In this document: one piece after another, positions 36,693-44,814 of the stretch
How positions within the stretch are numbered: the first letter of the stretch is position 1
How the letters are laid out: every line of letters starts with the position of its first letter
Source of the DNA: an uncultured Robinsoniella sp.
GTDB taxonomy: Bacteria > Bacillota > Clostridia > Lachnospirales > Lachnospiraceae
Reading direction: 5' to 3'
NCBI GenBank assembly: GCA_900539655.1
Contig: UQCR01000005.1
Coordinates: 62,001 to 126,000 of the forward strand
Length of the DNA: 64,000 bases
Made by a program: the position numbers and the translations under genes
The notes under the pieces: generated by a model
What the model saw: the letters and a program-made list of their open reading frames with translations, nothing else
Told to the model about the DNA's origin: nothing
Databases searched by the model: none

Positions 36693-37712
36693 TTATACTG
36701 TCTCCCGTCTTTTGCGAAAACTTATGAAGTACAAAATGATTGACAGCATACTGAAGAATACACAATGAAAGAATGACAGAATCATATCAATCTGCGGCTG
36801 ATGCTTTGCGGATTGTATGAGGAAGAGAAAATCCTCTTCTTTCTTTTTCCATAAATTTGTCCAGAAATCAAAATCCGACCATTTTGTAGGTATCATTTCT
36901 TTTGGGATTGTAATAAAACGTGAAATTCCCCATATGGTCATGACCAGCAACACAATCACGGCACCCCACCAGATATAGGAAGAGATTCCCTGTCCTTTTT
37001 CTTCTCTGGCATATCGAAGCAGGGTAATCATAATTCCGAATGCAAATAACACCGGCAGAATCAGTATCAGTATTCTGGTAATCCCTTTTAAAAGATCCAG
37101 ATTCATGATTTTCCCATCCAGAGAATGCCTCATTAAGAATTCATTGACGGTGTTTTCCGTCTCACTTCCCTCCGGAACCTTCATGGTAATACTGTCCAGA
37201 TTCTGTTCTTCCCCATCTGCCTGCATTACTACCAGCTGCCTTTCGTCATCAATCCCTTTTAGGAGTCCCCTTATGGTCAGCTTTCGGTCCAGATACTCCA
37301 GCTGCTTTCCTGCCACATCCGTACTGCCAAACAGTTCATAGGCAGTTTTTTCATCAATTAAACAGCCATTTTTATCATCTGGTGCAAGTGCTGCCGTCCC
37401 ATTAAAAAGAAGCTGGGGATTATTGCAGACCAATACAGCTGTTGCAGAGCTGCTTCGCTGGTATTTTTTGTTTGACAGCCTGGCATTTTCTTTTTCCCCC
37501 CAGATAGTAAACGGCAGCGGATTATCCTGCTTTTGTTCTGCTTTCTGAACTGCCAGGGCTGATTTTGCATCTAACCGGCTATCCGTCAGGACAGCCGTAG
37601 CTGTCCCCGGATTATCACTCATTATCTTACCATTATAGAAAACTGCCAGGCCATAGCATAGTATCATAAGAAGCGCACCTGCTATTCCCGTCCAATACTT
37701 TTTTAGCATCAT
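36693..37712 (-). CDS. MacB/FtsX-like ABC permease-type membrane protein
   Basis: 339 residues. TM1 at about 10-28, then an extracellular domain at about 30-205 resembling MacB_PCD (AVLVCNNPQLLFNG, DEKTAYELFGSTDVAGKQLEYL, GLLKGIDDERQLVVM). TM helices follow at about 212-234, 245-266 and 312-333. This is the topology of MacB/FtsX mechanotransmission proteins. The first ATG overlaps the stop of the adaptor gene, so the two are coupled. No ATPase gene is next to it. It is likely the membrane partner of the HlyD-like adaptor. Confidence 0.72.
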   Translation of the reverse strand: MMLKKYWTGIAGALLMILCYGLAVFYNGKIMSDNPGTATAVLTDSRLDAKSALAVQKAEQKQDNPLPFTIWGEKENARLSNKKYQRSSSATAVLVCNNPQLLFNGTAALAPDDKNGCLIDEKTAYELFGSTDVAGKQLEYLDRKLTIRGLLKGIDDERQLVVMQADGEEQNLDSITMKVPEGSETENTVNEFLMRHSLDGKIMNLDLLKGITRILILILPVLFAFGIMITLLRYAREEKGQGISSYIWWGAVIVLLVMTIWGISRFITIPKEMIPTKWSDFDFWTNLWKKKEEDFLFLIQSAKHQPQIDMILSFFHCVFFSMLSIILYFISFRKRRETV

Positions 37713-39550
37713 TCCTCTGCCAGCCGCACACGACTGCCTCCTGAAATATTCTTATCTGTTCCTGTAATTATTTTCTGGTCACTTGTAATCGTTCCGTCTG
37801 AAAGAGCTGCAAAATTTTCATTCTGGTCTAATACCTTTACCACTACCTTCTGAGCCTTTAATTCATTTCCAAGGACAGATTCTGTTTCCTGGATTACATA
37901 TACGAATCTTTCATTGTTATCCTCATGGAGTGCAGAAATCGGTACACAGGTCCGGTAGGTCTTTGACATTCTGGTTACCTCAAACTCTGCTGCAGTACCT
38001 ATCTCTAACGTGTCTGCAGGTAATTTTACGGTAACATCCAGCATCTCTTTATTTTCTTCGTTAGCCTTTACCGATTCAACCTTCAGTCCTTCCACCGGAT
38101 TTCCGTTATTACCGGGTTTTATTACCACCGGATCGTTTTTCGCAAGATATTTTTCCTGGTCAGCCGGTACCTGTGCCACAAATTTACTTCCATTAGTGGT
38201 ATCCGCAAGCAGCATGGCTGTTCCATCCATAGTCTTATCTCCGGTTGTAACCGCTATTTTTGTCACGATTCCCTTGATGGGGGCTTTTATCTGTCCTCCT
38301 GCCGCCAGCAGGGCCTCCAGCTTCTGTAACTCCATCTGAAGTTTTTCTTTATCCAGTTTACTGATTTTATCCGTGCTGTCCGTTCCTTCCGGGGCATTGG
38401 CATCTTCTAATGCCCGTTTCGCTGTACGTACTCCATCGTCCCTTGCATTTACCGCATCGTCATATGCCTGCTGCTTTGTGTTTACATCCTCTATTAGCAG
38501 CTGCTCCTGCTCCTGTGAAGCTTTAGACTGGCTTGCAGACTGTTCCTGCTGATATTGCTGTATCGCCTGTTCAGCCGAAGCTTTTTCATTCTGCGCCTTT
38601 TCCACTTTTTTATTTGCTTTCTCCAGCTCACTCTTATACTGGTTCCGTACTTCCTTTTCAACCTTGGACAGATCCTCTGTTTCGGGAGCCTTAGTCTGCG
38701 GCTGGGTCTGTGGCTGAGTTTGAGGCTGAGTCTGCGGCTGGGTTTGGGACTGCGCTGCCGTCTGGGGTGATGCTTCGTTTTCATCACCGGCTGTCTCTGC
38801 AGGGGGTTCCGTCTGCGCTTCTGTAAACGCTGATGCCTGCGCCTGAGCTTTTGCCGCCTGGTCCTGGGCTTCCTGATTTTTCTTTTCCGCTGCATCTAAT
38901 GCCTTATTTACTTCCCGTTCAATTTTCCTCTCCAGTTCTTTAAGTTCATCCTGTGCCTGCTGAAGCGCTTTTTCTTTTGCTTTCAGGGTCTTGTTAAGCT
39001 CCGCAAATACAGCATCGTTCCCGTCTGTGGGAATTCCCTGCTGATTCCGGTAATCCTGCAGCTTTTGCTGCGCCTTCTGCAATGCATCTGCTGCTCTGGT
39101 TACAGCTTCGTTTCCTTTTCCCGCTGCCAGATTCACATCCTGCTCCGCCCTGTCCCTGGTACTTGATTTTTTCTGCTCCTCTGCATTGGACTTACTCTCA
39201 TTATCCCCTTCTGTAAGTTCCATTTTTTGTATTTCCTGCTTCTTAAGAAGAATCTGTTCCTTCAGGTTGGCTATATCCAGATCAAACAACAGATCACCTG
39301 CCTCTACAGACTGCCCCTCACTTACGTAAATTGTCTGTACCTTTGCGTCTCCGATTGTGGATACCGCCTGTTCCCGGTTCTGCATTACCTTACCGCTACC
39401 GGTTACTGTATGGTCAATTGTCATGTTCTGTGCTGATTTTGTCTGAACATTTGCCAGACTGGCGCTGTCTGCTGCTCTGGATAGCACTGTAAACAGCAGC
39501 ATCAGAACTAAAAATGAAGCTAATATTTTAATTATTTTTTTTCTGTCCAT
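37709..39550 (-). CDS. HlyD-like membrane-fusion/adaptor protein with long coiled coil
   Basis: 613 residues. N-terminal TM anchor at about 6-26. A biotinyl/lipoyl-like half-domain (VSEGQSVEAGDLLFDLDIANL) precedes a long alpha-helical coiled coil at about 85-420, which is interrupted by a Gln/Thr/Pro-rich linker of QTQP repeats. The returning lipoyl half (AGGQIKAPIKGIVTKIAVTTGD) and the beta-barrel domains follow. It has the adaptor architecture of HlyD/MacA/EmrA. In Gram-positives such adaptors pair with MacB/FtsX permeases; the next gene encodes such a protein. It starts 5 bp after the second sugar permease stop, so it is in the importer operon. Confidence 0.87.
   Translation of the reverse strand: MDRKKIIKILASFLVLMLLFTVLSRAADSASLANVQTKSAQNMTIDHTVTGSGKVMQNREQAVSTIGDAKVQTIYVSEGQSVEAGDLLFDLDIANLKEQILLKKQEIQKMELTEGDNESKSNAEEQKKSSTRDRAEQDVNLAAGKGNEAVTRAADALQKAQQKLQDYRNQQGIPTDGNDAVFAELNKTLKAKEKALQQAQDELKELERKIEREVNKALDAAEKKNQEAQDQAAKAQAQASAFTEAQTEPPAETAGDENEASPQTAAQSQTQPQTQPQTQPQTQPQTKAPETEDLSKVEKEVRNQYKSELEKANKKVEKAQNEKASAEQAIQQYQQEQSASQSKASQEQEQLLIEDVNTKQQAYDDAVNARDDGVRTAKRALEDANAPEGTDSTDKISKLDKEKLQMELQKLEALLAAGGQIKAPIKGIVTKIAVTTGDKTMDGTAMLLADTTNGSKFVAQVPADQEKYLAKNDPVVIKPGNNGNPVEGLKVESVKANEENKEMLDVTVKLPADTLEIGTAAEFEVTRMSKTYRTCVPISALHEDNNERFVYVIQETESVLGNELKAQKVVVKVLDQNENFAALSDGTITSDQKIITGTDKNISGGSRVRLAEE
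38694..38752 (-). repeat. 12-bp repeats encoding QTQP linker
   Basis: About five imperfect 12-bp units encode Gln-Thr-Gln-Pro repeats inside the adaptor coiled-coil region. They form a low-complexity flexible linker, prone to copy-number change. Confidence 0.8.
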
Positions 39551-39555
39551 GTCAC

Positions 39556-40395
39556 CTACTCCTTTACCGCCGCTGCTACGATTCCCTGTTCCAGATAATC
39601 CTGTCCTCCCATGAAGACCAGGATTGCCGGAATTAATGTTACAATTGAAGTTGTAAATGCAATCCCCGCCTGTTCCAACCCTATATTAGGCAGGAACAAT
39701 GATAACGGCCACAATGTTTTATCTTTTAAAAATGTAAGCGGCTGCTCTATCAGATTCCAATATTCTAAGAAACCCAACACCATAGCCGATATAATGCCTG
39801 CAGAACCCAGGGGTATTCCCAACCAGAAAAAGATCTGTATATTTCCGGCGCCGTCAATCTTCGCCGATTCAATTACCGCATCGGGAACACTTTCAAAAAA
39901 ACGGTACATAATGAACACCGGAAAGGTTGAAAAAACTGCCGGCAATATGATGCCAAGGTGGGTATCTATCAGATGCAGTTTATCTAAGACCAGATAATTT
40001 GAAAGCATCAATACCTGGAACGGCATCATCATTAGCATAATATAGAGTGTAAACAATACTTTTCGGAATGGAAATTTAAATTTGGCAAATCCCCATGCCG
40101 CAGGCACGCCGATCAGCAGCTGCCCCAGTAAAATTCCCACTACCAGTTTGACGGAATTCCAGAACATCTTGAAAAACTCCGGCGAGTCTATCAGCAGTTC
40201 CACATACGAACGCAGGGTAGGCGACATAGGTATCAGGCGCCATTCCACATAACCGCTGGTACCGGCAAGAACCGGCTTTAGATTTTCCTTTAGTTCCGAT
40301 GCACTCATAAATGATCCGGTAAACAAAAAGATGATGGGATAGCAGGCAACAAATGCCAAGAGGCATAAAAAAACTAATACAATTTTTTTCTTCAT
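39556..40395 (-). CDS. Carbohydrate ABC transporter permease, MalG type
   Basis: 279 residues, six TM helices. The EAA loop is SAKIDGAGNIQIFFWLGIPL, near 190. The C-terminal GIVAAAVKE is typical of MalG-like permeases. It forms the channel with the MalF-type partner. It starts 6 bp after the MalF-type gene. Confidence 0.93.
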   Translation of the reverse strand: MKKKIVLVFLCLLAFVACYPIIFLFTGSFMSASELKENLKPVLAGTSGYVEWRLIPMSPTLRSYVELLIDSPEFFKMFWNSVKLVVGILLGQLLIGVPAAWGFAKFKFPFRKVLFTLYIMLMMMPFQVLMLSNYLVLDKLHLIDTHLGIILPAVFSTFPVFIMYRFFESVPDAVIESAKIDGAGNIQIFFWLGIPLGSAGIISAMVLGFLEYWNLIEQPLTFLKDKTLWPLSLFLPNIGLEQAGIAFTTSIVTLIPAILVFMGGQDYLEQGIVAAAVKE

Positions 40396-40401
40396 CCTTT
40401 T

Positions 40402-41286
40402 CTACTCCTTTGTATCCCATGCTTTTTGCAGTAACATAATTAATATAAATATAACCAGTGCATTCACAACAGCTGCTGCTGCCATCTTATCCAGTTCCAG
40501 ATTCCGGAACCAGTTACTCAGCAGATGCTGGATCAGATAGATACTGGTATCGGGATAATCACCCGCCACCAGATACGCCTCCCTGAATACCTTAAAGGAG
40601 TTCAGGAACGACAGTACTGCTATGGTAAATAGCGACGGAAGGAGATTTGGTAATGTAATTTTCCAGAAACATTTCCATTCCCCCGCCCCATCTACTTTAG
40701 CGGCTTCATATACGCTCTCAGATATACCTGAAAGTCCCGCCACCCAAAGGACGATATCATACCCCAGATTCTTCCACACGTAGCTGAATACCAGTATCCA
40801 GAATGCATATCCCGTATTCATCCAGTCTACGGTTGATCCGCCAAACTTTTCTATAATACCATTTAACATTCCATGATTGTCAAACAGCAGCCTCCACAAC
40901 AATACGATGGATGCTACCGGTATTGCCATTGGAATCAGAAAGCTGCTTTTTAACAGACTTCCAAACTTTTTCTGCCTATGTAAAAATACTGCGATCAGCA
41001 GCGACAGTATAATCAGTATCGGAATACATATCGCTACAAACCTGACGGTATTACCTGCTGCCTGCTTGAAGGCGGGATTGGTAAATATTGTAATATAATT
41101 ATTCAAACCTACCCATTTACCATTGATTGCCTCTGAAAATGACCTTCGTATGACATCCAGAAACGGAATTAATACAAATATACTAACGCCGATAAAACTG
41201 GGAAGGATAAAGAGCAAGCCCGCCCATTCATATTTAGTTTTTTTTCTTATCTTACTTCTGCCTTTTATCTTCATATTTATTCTCAT
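40402..41286 (-). CDS. Carbohydrate ABC transporter permease, MalF type
   Basis: 294 residues with six TM helices. The EAA loop is EAAKVDGAGEWKCFWKITLP, at about 200-219. The N-terminal WAGLLFILPSFIGVSIFVLIP is typical of UgpA/MalF-like subunits. It starts 45 bp after the solute-binding gene, with an AGGGG site 6 nt upstream. Confidence 0.93.
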   Translation of the reverse strand: MRINMKIKGRSKIRKKTKYEWAGLLFILPSFIGVSIFVLIPFLDVIRRSFSEAINGKWVGLNNYITIFTNPAFKQAAGNTVRFVAICIPILIILSLLIAVFLHRQKKFGSLLKSSFLIPMAIPVASIVLLWRLLFDNHGMLNGIIEKFGGSTVDWMNTGYAFWILVFSYVWKNLGYDIVLWVAGLSGISESVYEAAKVDGAGEWKCFWKITLPNLLPSLFTIAVLSFLNSFKVFREAYLVAGDYPDTSIYLIQHLLSNWFRNLELDKMAAAAVVNALVIFILIMLLQKAWDTKE

Positions 41287-41331
41287 ATGACGCCCCTGCG
41301 GATGCTTCCCTTCTATGAAACTATTAACCTG

Positions 41332-43680
41332 TTATTCTGACAAGTACAGATTTATCTTCTTTATTACATTTTTGACTGCCTCTTCACTGGTAATATTGCC
41401 CTGCACACATTGCTCTGCCTGCTCTTTAATATTTTTTTTGATTTCTTCGTCCTCCAGTGCGGGTGTGGTCAATGACTCAACCATATCATTCAGCTCCCCA
41501 ATGTCAGATTCCGACAGCTGCTTCACCTTGAACTCTTTGTTTTCACCGTCGGCATCCAGGTATGGTACCGCTTCTCCCAAACTTTCGCCTGCGGTTTGAA
41601 TTCCCTCATCAAATGCTGCTTTATTCACGGGTAATCCTCCACCCTGATTTATACGCTGAGCATCTATGGAAAGTAAGAACTCCACAAATATACCTGCTGT
41701 GTCCGTATCTGCACTTTTACTGCTGATACCAATCGTCGCCATTGGTACAAAAGCATTGGACGTCTGTCCGTTTAAGAGTTTCACAGCTCCGTTTCCTATT
41801 GCCTGATTAGCTGAAACCACCTGAACATACTGATTAAAATCGGATAAAAGTCCAATATTCAGAAAGTTTTCTTCTCCCACAAGCTTTCCTATACCTCCAT
41901 TTATATTGTAAAATGAAGACTTCCCGTATTCACCCAAAACCATTGCTTCCTCTGTATCTGTATGATTATCGCTCTCATAAACTTGCTTTAACTTTGTATA
42001 GTATTCTTTTAATGCATTTTCATTTAAGGTTCCGTCTTCATTTAACCATGCAGCAGAATTGCTCGCATACAGCTTTTCAACCAGATCCCCCGCTTCCAAA
42101 TTACCCAGTATTCCTTTATCCGGATTTTCTTTTTTCAGTTTTTCAATCTGCTCTGCCAATGAAGATAAATCATTGATATTCCCGATGTCCTCTTTGCTTC
42201 CCTGAATAAGAGGTATCTTAAATCTGGTTGGAATTGCCTGGACCTTTTCCCCGTTTGCATAAGTCTTTTTAATGCTTTCAATGAATCCCCCGGTATTTTC
42301 TGCTTTATTTATGATTTCTGTGAGGTCCGTCAGCAGTCCTTTTTTCAGATAGGATTTCACCGGCATTCCATCCAATACTAAGACATCCGGTCCCTTTCCT
42401 GCCATTATGTTTGTATTTAAAGTACGGAGTGCATCTGAAACCGTAACCGCATCATGATCTGACGTCCCTATTTCCATACTAACGAAGATATCTGGATTCT
42501 TTTTCTGGAATAATGCAATTGCCTGACGCATTTCCCCATTGTCCTTTAGACTGTATACTTTTACCTCCTTGCTGGGTGTGGAAGGTGTGTCTCTGGAGTA
42601 AGTATATTGAAAGAGTTTATAGGTATCATATCCCTCCGCCCCGGCAACTAAAAATGATCCGTCTTTCAGCACAGCCAGAGAAATAAACGAAAATTCAGGA
42701 TTTCCCATGGAGGTTATAGCACCATTAATTACCTGTTCTACCAGATTCCCACCGATTGTATGGCTGAATAAACCACCGTTGGAACTAAAGAATACCGATT
42801 TATCATCTTTTCCTTTTGTAAATTTAAATGCATCCCCAGCACCGCTTATCAGCTGCACTAAATCTGTATCATCCTTCCCCTTTAACAATTGGTCATCCAG
42901 AGCCGCATCTTTTTCCATTTGTTCACCGGTAGCAAGATTATATAACTGTACTTCCGTATTGGTTACCATGATCAGAGTATTCCCTGCCACTTCAAATGAT
43001 AGAACATAGCCGTCTTTTTCGACTCCATTGAAACTTCGTTTTATTTCGCCGGTCTTGGGATCTATGACATGTATATTATTTTCAAAGTCCAATCCGATCA
43101 GGCTTCCATCTTCCGTATAGGAAAATTTAGAAACTGCGTTTTCAAATGATATGGACCCATCTGAGGATGTTTCCTCTTCTTCCGGATTTTGTCTGCTTAT
43201 CTGGGGTAGTTTTAATGCTAATTCATTAGCTTTCCCGTCCTTATCCATAATCCAGTAATCAACGGAGGATTCCTTCGTATCTGCTGTCCTGCCCATAACA
43301 GCAATCACCATTTCTCCCTCAGGAGAAACTGCTGAAGCAATAATCTGTGCCTGATTCTTTTCTGTTTCTTCCGGCAGGCTGCTCACTTTTGTCCATGTGC
43401 TTCCACCATCCTCTGAATCCCAACCCGAGGAATGATTTTGATTGTCTGAGGCCAGCATTCTAACCCGGCCGTCTGCCAATGTATTCATATTAATAATTTT
43501 ACTCATTCCCTGGGGAAGCTTTCGTTCTTCTTCCAGATACCTGCCCATTGCAGACGTATTTGTACCTTTGGCGCCCTCTATGGAATTTTCACTCTTACCG
43601 ATTGCGCACCCAGCGAGTGTGCTTATAGATATAACGGCAGCCAGGGATAGCCCCAGCACCTTTTTTATGATTGATTTCAT
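41332..43680 (-). CDS. Extracellular solute-binding lipoprotein with N-terminal beta-propeller-like domain
   Basis: 782 residues. Signal peptide and lipobox STLAGC near residue 25 anchor it outside the cell. The first half (about 45-380) carries repeated beta motifs. These include an Asp-box DSEDGGSTWTKV, GSLIGLDFENNIHVIDPKTG and GSFLVAGAEGYDTY, as in sialidase or YVTN-type propellers. The second half (about 385-740) is a family-1 type solute-binding protein: MRQAIALFQKKNPDIFVSMEI, GKGPDVLVLDGMP, ATIGISSKSADTDTAGIFVEFL. The start is placed before the signal peptide; the ribosome site is weak and an overlapping upstream ORF exists. First gene of the importer/adaptor operon. Confidence 0.85.
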   Translation of the reverse strand: MKSIIKKVLGLSLAAVISISTLAGCAIGKSENSIEGAKGTNTSAMGRYLEEERKLPQGMSKIINMNTLADGRVRMLASDNQNHSSGWDSEDGGSTWTKVSSLPEETEKNQAQIIASAVSPEGEMVIAVMGRTADTKESSVDYWIMDKDGKANELALKLPQISRQNPEEEETSSDGSISFENAVSKFSYTEDGSLIGLDFENNIHVIDPKTGEIKRSFNGVEKDGYVLSFEVAGNTLIMVTNTEVQLYNLATGEQMEKDAALDDQLLKGKDDTDLVQLISGAGDAFKFTKGKDDKSVFFSSNGGLFSHTIGGNLVEQVINGAITSMGNPEFSFISLAVLKDGSFLVAGAEGYDTYKLFQYTYSRDTPSTPSKEVKVYSLKDNGEMRQAIALFQKKNPDIFVSMEIGTSDHDAVTVSDALRTLNTNIMAGKGPDVLVLDGMPVKSYLKKGLLTDLTEIINKAENTGGFIESIKKTYANGEKVQAIPTRFKIPLIQGSKEDIGNINDLSSLAEQIEKLKKENPDKGILGNLEAGDLVEKLYASNSAAWLNEDGTLNENALKEYYTKLKQVYESDNHTDTEEAMVLGEYGKSSFYNINGGIGKLVGEENFLNIGLLSDFNQYVQVVSANQAIGNGAVKLLNGQTSNAFVPMATIGISSKSADTDTAGIFVEFLLSIDAQRINQGGGLPVNKAAFDEGIQTAGESLGEAVPYLDADGENKEFKVKQLSESDIGELNDMVESLTTPALEDEEIKKNIKEQAEQCVQGNITSEEAVKNVIKKINLYLSE

Positions 43681-43786
43681 ATTGATACCCATTGCATATT
43701 GCAGGACTACCTGCAATACTGCCACAAAATGTACAGGGTGAAAGAATTACAGTGTGGCTTCCTTCCATTTTAAAATTTTCTTTCAC
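43595..43786 (-). CDS. Possible short Cys-containing upstream ORF overlapping the SBP start
   Basis: A GTG at 43786 has AGGAGA 5 nt upstream, better than the ribosome site of the solute-binding gene. The frame (63 codons) contains SPCTFCGSIAGSPAICNGYQ and overlaps the first 86 nt of that gene in another frame. It may be a leader peptide that couples or attenuates translation, or a chance frame. No homology is claimed. Confidence 0.3.
   Translation of the reverse strand: MKENFKMEGSHTVILSPCTFCGSIAGSPAICNGYQYEINHKKGAGAIPGCRYIYKHTRWVRNR
43697..43718 (-). promoter_or_regulatory. Perfect 9-bp inverted repeat just before the SBP start
   Basis: TATTGCAGG and CCTGCAATA arms with a 4-nt spacer end 17 bp before the ATG. 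It could be an operator or an RNA hairpin controlling translation start. Confidence 0.6.
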
Positions 43787-43831
43787 GCAGTTCTCCTGTT
43801 AATTTGTTACTTTTCGGATTTCTTACTCTTT

Positions 43832-43959
43832 TAATCTGTTACACTTATAATCTGTTACTTTTTTAATCTGCTACTCTTATAATCTGCTACTCTTATAATC
43901 TCTTACTCTTATAATCTGCTGCTCTTATTATCTGCTACTCTCTTAATCTATTCCTCTTT
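43832..43959. repeat. Eight exact-length 16-bp tandem repeats in the SBP operon leader
   Basis: Eight contiguous units in strict 16-bp register begin at 43832, 43848, 43864, 43880, 43896, 43912, 43928 and 43944; the consensus is TAATCTGCTACTCTTA. Units 3 and 4 are identical and the others differ at one to five positions. A degenerate stretch precedes at 43803-43831. All frames contain stops, so it is non-coding. A candidate promoter at 43977-43985 places the array in the transcribed leader of the solute-binding operon. Confidence 0.95.
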
Positions 43960-43976
43960 TTCTTTATTTCCTGTTC

Positions 43977-43985
43977 ATCATAGCA
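43977..43985 (-). promoter_or_regulatory. Candidate extended -10 promoter of the importer/adaptor operon
   Basis: Minus-strand TGC-TATGAT (43977-43985) matches an extended -10 element; no good -35 is seen. Transcription would start near 43970, just before the 16-bp repeat array. Confidence 0.45.
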
Positions 43986-44039
43986 TCCCTTTCTCTAAGT
44001 TATCTCTAAAATTTATATATTTATTAGAAAATTATATCT

Positions 44040-44093
44040 TTCACAATTACTTCACAATTTATTGTCTGTCCATGGGATTTTTTATGCTATAAT
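44040..44093 (+). promoter_or_regulatory. Promoter with direct repeat, two-component operon
   Basis: TTCACAATT occurs at 44040-44048 and 44051-44059, an 11-bp direct repeat typical of OmpR/PhoB-type regulators. An extended -10 (TGC-TATAAT, ending 44093) follows. Autoregulation by the response regulator is likely. Confidence 0.6.
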
Positions 44094-44133
44094 AAAAAAA
44101 GAATAAAATGATTAAAGCAGTAAAGGAGCTATC

Positions 44134-44814
44134 ATGAGAATTTTAATTGTAGAAGATGATGTGAAATTATGTGAATCACTAAAGATTCAGCTTGAGCGGG
44201 AGAATATCAGCGTTGATCTCTGCCATAACGGTGAAGACGGGTTACATCTTATTCGTGATAAGGCCCATGATATTATCCTTCTGGACCGCATGATGCCGCT
44301 GATGGACGGTTTGGAGGTATTGCGTTTAATGCGCAGTGAACACATATCCACGCCGGTAATCCTGGTAACAGCCCTTGGTGAATTGGATGATAAAATTGAA
44401 GGATTAGATTGCGGAGCTGATGATTATATTGTAAAACCATTCGCCTTTGGTGAACTTATGGCGAGAATCCGCTGCATTGTACGGCGTCCTCAAAAATGGG
44501 AAAGCAGTGATTTGCTTAATTATGGAGATATCTCATACGATGCCGCATTGAAAAAATTAGTAAAGACCGGATCTTCCTGTTCCCTCTCCAAACGAGAAGG
44601 GGATCTGCTGGAATTATTTCTCCGCAATCCCGGACAGACCCTCCCAAGGCTTACCATATTGATTAAGGTCTGGGGACCGGATGCAGATGTAGAGGAGGGA
44701 AACCTTGATAACTACATACATTTTTTAAGAAGGCGACTAAAGGGAGTTGGAAGCAGCCTGAAGCTGAAAACAGTCCGTGGCGTAGGTTATTGCCTGGAGG
44801 AAACACATGTTTAA
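44134..44814 (+). CDS. OmpR-family response regulator
   Basis: 226 residues. The receiver has acidic residues at 7-9, phospho-acceptor Asp51 in LLDRMMPLMDG, and Lys in DDYIVKPF. The winged helix has CSLSKREGDLLELFLRNPGQTL and NYIHFLRRRLKGVG. It overlaps the kinase gene by 8 bp. Divergent from the importer/adaptor operon, which is its probable target. Confidence 0.94.
   Translation: MRILIVEDDVKLCESLKIQLERENISVDLCHNGEDGLHLIRDKAHDIILLDRMMPLMDGLEVLRLMRSEHISTPVILVTALGELDDKIEGLDCGADDYIVKPFAFGELMARIRCIVRRPQKWESSDLLNYGDISYDAALKKLVKTGSSCSLSKREGDLLELFLRNPGQTLPRLTILIKVWGPDADVEEGNLDNYIHFLRRRLKGVGSSLKLKTVRGVGYCLEETHV

Noticed and set aside
38494..38895. Arg/Lys-rich minus-strand frame of 133 codons
   Set aside because: It is the out-of-frame reading of the Gln/Glu/Lys-rich coiled coil of the adaptor gene.
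43832..43959. Tandem repeats considered as CRISPR array
   Set aside because: Units are contiguous 16-mers with no unique spacers and no cas genes nearby.
43832..43959. Repeats as a definite TRAP-binding site
   Set aside because: NAG triplets are clustered without the usual 2-3 nt spacing, and the operon has no tryptophan link; kept only as an analogy.
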